Assembly: GCA_024639065.1 (NCBI GenBank)
Contig: JAHEJC010000021.1
Location: 1-33,117 of the forward strand
DNA: 33,117 nt
Direction of reading: 5' to 3'
DNA from: Lewinellaceae bacterium
GTDB taxonomy: Bacteria > Bacteroidota > Bacteroidia > Chitinophagales > Saprospiraceae
The notes beneath the pieces are model-generated. The model had not been told where the DNA came from. It was given only the letters and a program-made list of their open reading frames with translations, and searched no databases. The translations under genes were made by a program, and so were the position numbers. Shown here one piece after another: positions 17,182 through 25,212 of this stretch; position 1 is the first letter of the stretch, and the number at the start of each line of letters is the position of its first letter.

Positions 17182-18084
17182 TCAAAGAGCATAGAGATTA
17201 TCCATTCTTTCAGATATCTCTTGCAGTCTGGACCGGTCGCCTCCAGACACTTCGGCTGATCCCCAACCTGAGTACCCTACTTCTGCTAACGCTTTATTCA
17301 CGGCTGGCCAATCCGCATCGCCATCTCCCAGGAGGACTTTAAATCCTTCCCAGATGCCTTCTTCGTTCTGCTTTTTGCGACTGTAATCTTTGATGTCCAC
17401 TTTAATAATCCGTGGGCCGAGTGTTTTAATCCAGTGGGCAGGCCATCCATAGCGGACGATATTCCCGATGTCCATATACCATCCTATATGATCATCGCCA
17501 AAATCGTCGATATATTTTTTAGCTTCAACCGGACTGATCAAAAAATTATTCCACACATTTTCGATAGCGATCTTTATGCCGGTCTCATGGCAAGTGGGTA
17601 GGATTTTTTTAATCTCTTCAACGGATCGATTATAGGCGTCCTCGTAAAAGATTTCTGCCTTCACCACCGCTGGTACTAAAAGGACAGTCGTGCCTCCTAA
17701 TTTTTTGCAACGATGCAACCCATCGATAGTGGCTTGAACGCAAGCTTCCCGTATTGCCGGGTCAGGATCAGATAATGGTTTTTTCCAATGAACTGAATTG
17801 ACCAGACCCGGAATCTCTAATCCAGTCTTCGCTTTGGCTTCCAAAACTTCATCGTCATTCAGGTCGTCTGGGGAATCTAACTCTACTCCATCAAATCCAA
17901 GCGACTTAACCAATTTAAATTTTTCAAGTACACTGAGCTCTTCTTTTATCATTCCCCACTTTAGACTTTTTTTATTCAATGGAGAAAGTTCAGGTGTAGG
18001 ATTACAACCAGCTAAAATATCTGGTGATAATCCAATACCAGCGCTTGTCAATACGGTGGAATACATAAACGATCGCCTATTCAT
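17182..18084 (-). CDS. exported sugar isomerase/epimerase-like TIM barrel
   Basis: A 300-residue protein with a twin-arginine signal (MNRRSFMYSTVLTSAGIG) ending near a cysteine in LAGCNP, which could be lipidated. The rest is an AP-endonuclease-2/xylose-isomerase-like TIM barrel: LGFDGVELDSP, IKIAIENVWNNF, WYMDIGN, RIIKVDIKDY and GWGSAEVSGGD carry the usual acidic and metal-site residues. The start at 18084 is chosen for the Tat signal; the frame extends to 18132. It follows the Gfo/Idh/MocA gene by 16 bases and both are Tat proteins, so they probably act together on a periplasmic sugar or polyol. Substrate unknown. Confidence 0.85.
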   Translation of the reverse strand: MNRRSFMYSTVLTSAGIGLSPDILAGCNPTPELSPLNKKSLKWGMIKEELSVLEKFKLVKSLGFDGVELDSPDDLNDDEVLEAKAKTGLEIPGLVNSVHWKKPLSDPDPAIREACVQATIDGLHRCKKLGGTTVLLVPAVVKAEIFYEDAYNRSVEEIKKILPTCHETGIKIAIENVWNNFLISPVEAKKYIDDFGDDHIGWYMDIGNIVRYGWPAHWIKTLGPRIIKVDIKDYSRKKQNEEGIWEGFKVLLGDGDADWPAVNKALAEVGYSGWGSAEVSGGDRSRLQEISERMDNLYAL

Positions 18085-18100
18085 GTGTATACTTTTTAAA

Positions 18101-19408
18101 TTATACGAATTTAGTAATGCCTGGTTTAGCAACTTCCTTTAATGGCCAATCAAGATCCCAATTAACTTTGGAAATATCCGGACTTAATATTTCATTTGAG
18201 TTAAGTGCTTCATCGAACTTTATGGTTTGGCCAGTATAGGCAGCCATCCTGCCCCAAACAGCAAGCATGGTGCTATAAGCCATTTGTTGACCATCAAAGA
18301 ATGGTTCTCCAGCTCGAATAGAGGCAAACAATTCATCATGTTCCGTTTGATACATATTGTTTTTCTCTCCTTCCCAATTCCAAACCTTTCCCTTCCTAGT
18401 AATTCGGTGAAGACTGGATACATCCACTTCACACCGCCCTTTAGTGCCCATGATATCAATTCCATAGTCCCTTGAACATCCTTGTTGTTGTCTGGAAATA
18501 TGGTATCCATTTACTCCATTAGGGTATTCATATATTATTGAAAAATGATCATACACATTTCCATATTGCTCTTGAACTCTTGATTGTCTTCCTCCGGTAG
18601 CAGTCACTTGAACAGGATGAATATCACCTAATGCCCAAGACATCATATCTATACTGTGGACCGCTTGCTCTACAATATGATCTCCAGAAAGCCAATTATA
18701 ATAAATCCAATTACGATACATCGTTTCTTTAGGAGACCAGTTCGCTTTTGGTTCTTTGTACCAAAGGCCTCCCGTATTGTAAGTGTTATAGACCGAAGTA
18801 ACATCTCCAATTTTGCCATCCAATACTCGCTTAAAAGTATCTCTTTTTCTAGTTTCGAACCTCCAGCAAAAACCAGACATCAATGCTAATCCCTTAGATT
18901 TGGCTTTTTTAGCAACTTCTAACACTTTTCGGATACCAGGGGCATCAACTGCGACTGGTTTTTCAGAGAAAATATGTTTTCCAGCATCTACTGCAGCTTC
19001 CAGGTGTCCGGGCCTGAAAGAGGGAGGTGTTGCCAAAATTACCACATCGACATCTGTGGCGAGCAATTTTTGAAAAGCATCAAAACCCACAAATTGATTG
19101 TCAGGAGATACCTGAATCTTAGTTGGATTTTCCTGTTTCAAATTATTTAAAGAAGCAATAATTTGATCGCCAAACAGATCAGCCATAGCAGTCAAGTGCA
19201 CATTGGGATCCGCTTTGGTCGCCTGTAAAGCAGCTCCGGTACCTCGTCCTCCACATCCTATCAAACCGACTTTTAAGGTGTCACTATTTCCAACCTGGAT
19301 CTTTTCTTTTCCTGTTGAAATATTGGGTAGTACTATAGAGCTTGCTAATACGGCTGCTCCTGTCTTTTTAACAAAGTCTCTTCTGGAGTTATATTGCTCG
19401 TTATTCAT
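18101..19408 (-). CDS. Tat-exported Gfo/Idh/MocA family oxidoreductase
   Basis: A 435-residue sugar/inositol dehydrogenase-like protein. The twin-arginine signal is SRRDFVKK at residues 8-15, followed by a hydrophobic stretch ending near NISTG. The Rossmann fold has VGLIGCGGRGTGAA (about 47-60) and EKPVA (149-153). The C-terminal domain carries DHIVEQAVHSIDMMSWALG and YHISRQQQG. Tat export means it is folded with its cofactor before leaving the cytosol, as in the Bacteroidota and Planctomycetes enzymes paired with TIM-barrel isomerases. It heads a two-gene unit with the downstream TIM barrel. Confidence 0.9.
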   Translation of the reverse strand: MNNEQYNSRRDFVKKTGAAVLASSIVLPNISTGKEKIQVGNSDTLKVGLIGCGGRGTGAALQATKADPNVHLTAMADLFGDQIIASLNNLKQENPTKIQVSPDNQFVGFDAFQKLLATDVDVVILATPPSFRPGHLEAAVDAGKHIFSEKPVAVDAPGIRKVLEVAKKAKSKGLALMSGFCWRFETRKRDTFKRVLDGKIGDVTSVYNTYNTGGLWYKEPKANWSPKETMYRNWIYYNWLSGDHIVEQAVHSIDMMSWALGDIHPVQVTATGGRQSRVQEQYGNVYDHFSIIYEYPNGVNGYHISRQQQGCSRDYGIDIMGTKGRCEVDVSSLHRITRKGKVWNWEGEKNNMYQTEHDELFASIRAGEPFFDGQQMAYSTMLAVWGRMAAYTGQTIKFDEALNSNEILSPDISKVNWDLDWPLKEVAKPGITKFV

Positions 19409-19604
19409 GATGTTAAGTGATTTGGTCTAAAGATATTAAAAAGGGTGCAAAGTTTTAATTATAACTTGATTCATAATAACTGATATTGCTCAATGATAAA
19501 ATTCCTTTTGTCGTGATATGTACACTATAAAAAAATTAATCACATAGAAATATAACTATTTGTAAGATAGTTGAGTTATAGTGGTTGATATTAAACAAAA
19601 CATA

Positions 19605-20720
19605 ATGAAATCGATCTTATCTTTATTTATTGCCTTTCTAGTTATTGGAAATCTTTCTAGTCAAGAATCCTATATTATTCAAGGTAGCGTCGAAATTGAT
19701 TCACTTAAAGGTCAGATTGTATTAAGTACATTTGATCCGATCAAACAGGTAAAAAATAAAATAGGAGAAACTTCTATTCTTGAAGATGGATCCTTTGAAA
19801 TTTCCTTCCTATTTAAACATCCAGATTTATACAGGTTAGATCTTCCGGATCGATTGGGTCTATATTTAACCATTGATGAGGGACAAAAGCTCATTCAAGT
19901 TATGCTGGATGAAAAGAAGGAATTCGCTGTAGATGGTTCAAGTGATACAAAAAAATTAATGGCATACGATTTTTTTCGCAAGCAAAGTAACCTAAAATGG
20001 GTACGTCCTACTTACCAGGCCATGTCAGCAGCATCAAAATCTGGTGATCAAGAAGCGGAGATTGCCGCGGTGGAAGCTTATGTAAAAAATAGTAAAATAC
20101 ACCGCAAAGAGCTTATTGATTTTTCGGAAAAGGAAATAGGCAACTCGATAGCCTTATTTGGAACTGCATTGCGATGGACAGGAGATGATGAGATTTCCAG
20201 GCTTGAAATTTTGGTAAACAATTTTGCAAGAAAGTACCCGGACTTACCGATGACGAAAAGTATGCAAGAGAAAGTAAATCGTTATAAGAAAGTTGCCATT
20301 GGTGCACATGCTGCCAATATAGTTGGACAAGACTTATCCGGATCAGCGATTGAACTTAATAAACAGTTAGGGAAATATACTTTAATTGATTTTTGGGCTT
20401 CCTGGTGTAGACCTTGTATTTTGCAAATTCCAGATTTGCAGAAGTCATATGCTGAGTTTAGTAGTAAAGGTTTTGAAATATTTAGTTTTTCAGTAGATCG
20501 AAGCGAATCAAAATGGATTGAAGCTGCTGGTAAGTACGATATGCCCTGGGTACATGCTTCTGATGTGAAAGGGTGGCAGTCCCAAGTAGCAGCTGACTAT
20601 AATGTTACCTTTGTACCTTTCAATTTACTGCTTGATCAGGAAGGCAAGATTATAGCTAAGAACCTGCACCATAAAACATTGTACAACTTTCTCAACGAGT
20701 TGTTTGAAAGGGTTGAATAG
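19605..20720 (+). CDS. TlpA-like thiol-disulfide oxidoreductase, DUF4369-type
   Basis: A 371-residue envelope thioredoxin. A signal peptide (MKSILSLFIAFLVIGNLSSQ) leads into a beta-rich DUF4369-like domain (about 22-115) and a helical linker. The C-terminal thioredoxin fold has FWASWCRPC with the redox pair at about C268 and C271 and a cis-proline region TFVPFNLLL. Bacteroidota encode many such proteins for cytochrome maturation or periplasmic disulfide reduction. The ATG at 19605 is chosen; a GTG at 19581 would add eight residues before the signal. Not obviously part of an operon. Confidence 0.87.
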   Translation: MKSILSLFIAFLVIGNLSSQESYIIQGSVEIDSLKGQIVLSTFDPIKQVKNKIGETSILEDGSFEISFLFKHPDLYRLDLPDRLGLYLTIDEGQKLIQVMLDEKKEFAVDGSSDTKKLMAYDFFRKQSNLKWVRPTYQAMSAASKSGDQEAEIAAVEAYVKNSKIHRKELIDFSEKEIGNSIALFGTALRWTGDDEISRLEILVNNFARKYPDLPMTKSMQEKVNRYKKVAIGAHAANIVGQDLSGSAIELNKQLGKYTLIDFWASWCRPCILQIPDLQKSYAEFSSKGFEIFSFSVDRSESKWIEAAGKYDMPWVHASDVKGWQSQVAADYNVTFVPFNLLLDQEGKIIAKNLHHKTLYNFLNELFERVE

Positions 20721-20797
20721 TAGCGAAGAAAATATTTGATTAATAATTTGACATGCACCAGGAATGAAAAAGGAAGCTTAATGGTTATATTAGTATC

Positions 20798-21148
20798 ATG
20801 AAAATACTTCTTCCTATTTCAATTATTAGGTTGTCTCTTGCTCTAAGCATTTGGTTATATACAGGATTTGAATCACAACCCACTATATTCCAGCAAACCC
20901 AGCGGCATGAATATAAGCTAATACAAAACCTTTCAACGTGCTATGATTTAGTCAATCAACGCTATATAAGCATTGTACATGCATCATTTGATAAATTTCT
21001 ATTTTCCGAATATGTATCGTATCTACCTTCCTTTTTATCAGCTATTTGGTTCGATACATCAATAGGGATTGGTCAATTAAAAAGTGTCAGACTAAATAGA
21101 CTATTGTTACCTATCAAACTTACTCAAGCAGCTCGCATATTTAAATAA
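20798..21148 (+). CDS. hypothetical protein, possibly truncated
   Basis: A 116-residue frame not recognised as any family. It starts with a hydrophobic segment (about 1-23) that could be a signal anchor, followed by a polar helix-like part and SFLSAIWFDTSIGIGQLK. The last 28 residues after GQLK are rich in Leu, Arg and Ile and less convincing. Moving by one base at the five-A run after IGIGQL gives VSD and then TAA, so a frameshift in a longer ancestor is possible. Starts at ATG 20798. Expression is not shown. Confidence 0.4.
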   Translation: MKILLPISIIRLSLALSIWLYTGFESQPTIFQQTQRHEYKLIQNLSTCYDLVNQRYISIVHASFDKFLFSEYVSYLPSFLSAIWFDTSIGIGQLKSVRLNRLLLPIKLTQAARIFK

Positions 21149-21191
21149 ATCAAGGTTCATCACAGATTTATTAACGAACAAAACTATCATT

Positions 21192-21386
21192 TTGAAAAAG
21201 TTTAATAAAGCCATGCGTATGCTGGTCATCATTTTATTAATTGTCCTGGCTAGTTTCGGAATGGGGTTAACCGGGGCAGCTCCAGTACGTGTTTTGAAGA
21301 ATAAAGGTAAAGAAAAATCAGATCATAAAATCGAATTGGTTAAGGCAAAGAAATCAGATAGTAAAGTCATTAAAGAAATTCAATAA
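21192..21386 (+). CDS. small single-helix membrane protein
   Basis: A 64-residue protein beginning KKFNKAMRMLVIILLIVLASFGMGLTGAAPV, that is a basic N-terminus, one transmembrane helix (about 10-27) and a GLTGAAPV turn, then a charged lysine/aspartate-rich tail. Small proteins of this shape with a GxGLTG-x-x-P turn occur in Bacteroidota, with no known function. The start is TTG at 21192 if the full basic N-terminus is used; the alternative ATG at 21213 gives 57 residues. It lies 46 bases before the glycosyltransferase start and may share its message. Confidence 0.6.
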   Translation: MKKFNKAMRMLVIILLIVLASFGMGLTGAAPVRVLKNKGKEKSDHKIELVKAKKSDSKVIKEIQ

Positions 21387-21432
21387 CTGTTTTGTCTAAA
21401 GTTCTTAACTTTCCGACTCAAAAAATTGACTC

Positions 21433-22362
21433 TTGTCAGTATCCATCATCATACCGGTTTACAATGAAAATTTAAATGTGGCGACTCTTGCAAAAGCGTT
21501 CGACCAAATTAAAGAGACGGTTCCAATTAGTGAAGTTATCTGGATCAATGATGGGAGCACGGATAATACGCTAGAAATCATCAGAACACTATGTGATGAT
21601 CAAATATCTCATAAATTCATCGATCTGTCTCGAAATTTTGGACAGCAGATAGCTATACAAGCTGGTTTGGATTTTTGCTCGGGTAAGTATGCAGTGATCA
21701 TGGATGGGGATGGTCAAGATCCGCCCGAATTAATAGAAGCATTATATAAAAAAATTCTAACCGGTTTTGACGTCGTTTATGCCCGAAGAGTTAATAGGGA
21801 AGGTGAGAGTTGGGTCAAGAAAAAAACAGCTTCTTGGTTCTATAAATTAATGGACAACTGGGTGTCATTCAAATTACCTAGAAACGTTGGCGACTTTCGT
21901 ATTTGTTCAAGGAAAGTAATTGAAGCTATTAAGCGTATGCCTGAACGGAATAAATTCATTCGAGGTCAGATGGCGTGGATTGGTTTTAAACAAACTTATT
22001 TGGATTACCATCGTCCTCCCCGACTTAAGGGGACGTCACATTACCCAACAAAAAAAATGTGGCGATTGGCCTGGGATGCAATAACGGCCTACACTGATTT
22101 TCCGCTCAAATTGATTACCTGGCTGGGAATTACAGTAACTGTTTTTGCCTTTCTGGTTATGCTTTATGCTTTGTACAGCAGATACATATTGAATGATTTT
22201 GTTCAGGGTTGGACGTCACTCATGATAGCGGTTATGTTTGTCGGCGGTATACAAATGATTGCTATAGGGATTATTGGGGCTTATATGCACCGCACTCATC
22301 AAAATACGCTTCAACGGCCTCTGTATTTTATCAATGAACAGAATGTCCGCTTACCAAAATAA
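21433..22362 (+). CDS. family 2 glycosyltransferase, GtrB/DPM1-like
   Basis: A 309-residue polyprenyl-phosphate glycosyltransferase. The N-terminal GT-A domain has SVSIIIPVYNE, INDGSTDNT (39-46), the metal-binding D91-G-D93 and QDPPE (95-99). Two C-terminal membrane helices (about 236-258 and 267-291) anchor it to the inner membrane, where it would transfer a sugar to undecaprenyl phosphate for envelope glycan decoration. The start is TTG at 21433: an in-frame TGA lies at 21427 and the conserved first strand follows directly, leaving no ATG. No dedicated flippase or glycan acceptor gene is adjacent. Confidence 0.9.
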   Translation: MSVSIIIPVYNENLNVATLAKAFDQIKETVPISEVIWINDGSTDNTLEIIRTLCDDQISHKFIDLSRNFGQQIAIQAGLDFCSGKYAVIMDGDGQDPPELIEALYKKILTGFDVVYARRVNREGESWVKKKTASWFYKLMDNWVSFKLPRNVGDFRICSRKVIEAIKRMPERNKFIRGQMAWIGFKQTYLDYHRPPRLKGTSHYPTKKMWRLAWDAITAYTDFPLKLITWLGITVTVFAFLVMLYALYSRYILNDFVQGWTSLMIAVMFVGGIQMIAIGIIGAYMHRTHQNTLQRPLYFINEQNVRLPK

Positions 22363-22408
22363 AGGTTAAACCATTTCTTCTGCTCTATCATTTTGATATA
22401 TAATTGGA

Positions 22409-22459
22409 ATCTCAATGCATATTTGAGATGATTAAAAGTTCAATTCACTACTTTTAATC
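22409..22459. repeat. two back-to-back inverted repeats before hydrolase start
   Basis: ATCTCAA (22409-22415) pairs with TTGAGAT (22423-22429) around 7 bases. Directly adjoining, GATTAAAAG (22430-22438) pairs with CTTTTAATC (22451-22459) around 12 bases. Together they fill the space up to the ATG at 22461. Confidence 0.7.
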
Positions 22460-22460
22460 T

Positions 22461-23456
22461 ATGAACAGATTCTTAATGGGTGCAGGTGTTGCATTATGTG
22501 CGGCTGTAATAATTTTTATGATCGGGCCACAGCCCCAATACCCTCCATTTGATGGAATCCCATTGGACACATTGTATCATATAAATGATTTGGAAGCACT
22601 GATTGAATTAGATAATCAGGATAAACGGATTAGACCGGGAACCGAATCAAAAATAATCTGGAACGATTCGATTCAAAAAACAAATTTCTCGATCGTTTAT
22701 TTTCACGGGTTTTCTGCAACTCATCCGGAAGGTTTTCCAGTACACCGTAATATTGCCAAACAGTTTGGGTGTAATTTATTCCTTACTCGTTTTCCAGAAC
22801 ATGGTTTAGCAGACCAGAATAGTTATAAAAATATAACACCTAAGCAATGGATCGATTATGGAAAAAAAGCAATCGCCATCGGTAAATCGATTGGGGAAAA
22901 AGTGATTATTATGTCCACCTCCACTGGAGGGACAATATCCATCTATTTAAGTGCATATGATCCTGCGATAGCCGCTCAGATATTATTTTCTCCCAATATT
23001 GATTTGTATGATACGAATTCAAACTTGCTTAACGGTCCTTGGGGATTACAGTTGGGTAAGGCTTTCCTGGGCAGTGAATACCGTCATGTAGAGGGACCGG
23101 ATTCGGTGCGAAAATATTGGACTATGGAGTATCACCTCCAAGGCTTAGTCGCACTTCGAGAATTATTAGACCTTACTATGAAAGATGAAATTTTTTCTAA
23201 AATAACAGCACCTGTTTTTCTAGGCTATTACTATAAAGATGACACTCACAAAGATAAAGTGGTTTCCATTCCGGCGATGAATACATTTTTGTCAGCATTG
23301 ACTATTGATACTGCTTTGATAATGAAACGAATTTTTCCCGAAGCAGGAAATCATGTAATAGCCAGCAAGCATTGGAATCCACATTGGGATAAAGTTGAGA
23401 AAGGAGTCTCGGCCTTTATGGTCAATACATTAAATAACCCTAATAGTAATCAATGA
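22461..23456 (+). CDS. membrane-anchored alpha/beta hydrolase
   Basis: A 331-residue serine hydrolase. A single N-terminal hydrophobic segment (about 4-22) is a signal anchor. The fold shows IVYFHGFSATHPE (oxyanion region H82-G83), the nucleophile elbow STSTGG with S154 (the first Gly of GxSxG is Ser), an acidic residue in YYKDDTHKDK and the catalytic histidine at about H298 (AGNHVIA). It resembles lysophospholipase/carboxylesterase-type enzymes; the substrate is unknown. Its TGA overlaps the ATG of the next gene by 4 bases (ATGA). The translation start directly follows a pair of inverted repeats. Confidence 0.83.
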   Translation: MNRFLMGAGVALCAAVIIFMIGPQPQYPPFDGIPLDTLYHINDLEALIELDNQDKRIRPGTESKIIWNDSIQKTNFSIVYFHGFSATHPEGFPVHRNIAKQFGCNLFLTRFPEHGLADQNSYKNITPKQWIDYGKKAIAIGKSIGEKVIIMSTSTGGTISIYLSAYDPAIAAQILFSPNIDLYDTNSNLLNGPWGLQLGKAFLGSEYRHVEGPDSVRKYWTMEYHLQGLVALRELLDLTMKDEIFSKITAPVFLGYYYKDDTHKDKVVSIPAMNTFLSALTIDTALIMKRIFPEAGNHVIASKHWNPHWDKVEKGVSAFMVNTLNNPNSNQ

Positions 23457-24115
23457 AAAAATTAATATTGTTTGATGCGTTTGGAACGTTATTCTCCTTG
23501 AGTATTCAGCTAGACGAACTTGATAAATATACTCATGGGAAATCTGAATTATTACTCGATAGATGGCGCAGTAAACAACTTACTCAGACCTGGTTGCTTC
23601 AGACGATGAACCGATATCAAGATTTTGGAGCCGTTAGTGCTCAGACCTTGGATCAAGTGATGAGAGAATTGGGGTTTACTGATCAAGCAATTAGAGATTT
23701 ATTGCTACCCATTTATCACCATCCAAACATGTTTAATGATGTAATTCAGGGTTTGGGAAAACTTAAATCATTAGATGTTCAATTGTTTATTCTATCCAAT
23801 GGTACACCTTCTATGTTATCTGCAGGGATTCAAAAATCAAGGCTCAACGAATTATTGGATGGATTTATCTCCGTGGATGAAATCAAATCGTATAAACCCG
23901 CACCTGCAGTTTATAAGTATGCCCTTTCAAAACTAGGGTATTTAAAAAAAGACGTTTTATTCGTTTCTTCTAACCAATGGGATGTTGCCGGCGCATATTT
24001 TACTGGATTGCCATCAGTATGGTTGAACCGAGATGCTATATTATTCGATGATTTTGGACACCAACCCATTGCTGAAATTAAGTCATTGCTTGAATTAAAG
24101 GATTATTTAAAATAG
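23453..24115 (+). CDS. HAD hydrolase, type II haloacid dehalogenase-like
   Basis: A 220-residue cytosolic hydrolase of the HAD superfamily. The nucleophile is D8 (FDAFGTL), followed by R39 (DRWRSKQL), LSNGTP (S115-N116), K148 (SYKPAP) and SSNQWDVAGA (S172-N174, D177). These match, in order and spacing, the catalytic set of (S)-2-haloacid dehalogenases, which release halide from short haloacids. Relatives without proven dehalogenation also carry much of this set. The 4-base overlap with the alpha/beta hydrolase gene points to co-translation. Confidence 0.87.
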   Translation: MKKLILFDAFGTLFSLSIQLDELDKYTHGKSELLLDRWRSKQLTQTWLLQTMNRYQDFGAVSAQTLDQVMRELGFTDQAIRDLLLPIYHHPNMFNDVIQGLGKLKSLDVQLFILSNGTPSMLSAGIQKSRLNELLDGFISVDEIKSYKPAPAVYKYALSKLGYLKKDVLFVSSNQWDVAGAYFTGLPSVWLNRDAILFDDFGHQPIAEIKSLLELKDYLK

Positions 24116-24137
24116 TTCATAGTCACTGTGCGCGTCC

Positions 24138-24998
24138 CTAGAATTGATAGTTCAATCTTAATCCCTTATACATAGGACTTACAATCCATGTACCTGAATT
24201 TTTCTGGTTATAAACTGAAGTAGGTTGGTGAGATAAACCTTTTTTTGCCTCATATCTTTTAATAACTGATTTAACAGATAACAAGGTTATAACAGTGCTT
24301 AGAGCAACATCTGAAACCCAATGTGCCTGATTGTATACTCGAGCCAAGCCTGTCCCAAACCCAATAGCATAAAGCGCTATTTTTACAGGTACGCTTTGTA
24401 CCTGGTGAGCTAGGACGGCCGTAATATTTAATGATGCCATCGCATGACCTGAAGGGAATGAATGGAAGTCTGGATCCTTGCTAAACGGTTTAAAATCAGC
24501 ATTACTAAACCCGCTGATAGGACGAGCTCTTCCAGTGGCCGTTTTAGATATGGATTGGAGCAATGAAGTGGCTGCTAAGGATCCAAATATGAGAATCCCA
24601 CTATCCCGCATCCAACCCTTATCGAAGACGACTCCAAATCCGTATAGTGCCGTAAAAGCTATTACAGCAGGTACCGGTTTACCGGTGAGGTCAGCAAAAT
24701 TTTCTAATCTCCGCCACCTTCCAAAGGTAGTTGTCCGAGCAGCCCAGTCTGAAACAGGTTGGTCCAAAAAAGAAACTAAATAGACACCGGCTGCAACGCC
24801 ACCAAATTTTAACCAGTCCTTCCCGTCCCATCGGATAGGGCTGCTTAATACGTGAACAAAACCATCAGCCATATGATACGAATCCGTCTTTAGCCTGGTC
24901 CAAGTATTGTTTTTATCCTGACTTAGTATGGTACTAGAAAGTCCTATAATCAGTAGGATGCATAGTTGCAGAGCACGCATATCAATGTGTTTAATCAT
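24138..24998 (-). CDS. exported PAP2-family phosphatase
   Basis: A 286-residue acid phosphatase/lipid phosphatase-type protein. A signal peptide or first helix (about 7-26) and further hydrophobic helices hold the three PAP2 motifs: K152-x6-R159-P160 (KTATGRARP), PSGH at 182-185 and AR220-x5-H226-x3-D230. They form the phosphate pocket facing the periplasm. Such enzymes dephosphorylate undecaprenyl diphosphate or phosphatidic acid-type lipids; which one is not clear. ATG at 24998 is used; ATG at 24980 (MRALQLCILLIIG) is an equally plausible start for the signal peptide. It converges with the HAD gene. Confidence 0.87.
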   Translation of the reverse strand: MIKHIDMRALQLCILLIIGLSSTILSQDKNNTWTRLKTDSYHMADGFVHVLSSPIRWDGKDWLKFGGVAAGVYLVSFLDQPVSDWAARTTTFGRWRRLENFADLTGKPVPAVIAFTALYGFGVVFDKGWMRDSGILIFGSLAATSLLQSISKTATGRARPISGFSNADFKPFSKDPDFHSFPSGHAMASLNITAVLAHQVQSVPVKIALYAIGFGTGLARVYNQAHWVSDVALSTVITLLSVKSVIKRYEAKKGLSHQPTSVYNQKNSGTWIVSPMYKGLRLNYQF

Positions 24999-25212
24999 TA
25001 AGAGGTCTATTGGTTAACAAGCGTTTAATGTAAGAATTTTGTTCAGGAACTCTACTAAAAATAAATAACTTCTTGGTTTGCCAATCCTGAGTGACTTGGT
25101 GTCCATGTATGCAACTTACAATCTAATCTGAATTTTCTACTTTTCCACTTTAAACATTATTTCTTTTTTGACTCCATTACAGATTTATTCATTCATTTTC
25201 TACCTTTAAAGC

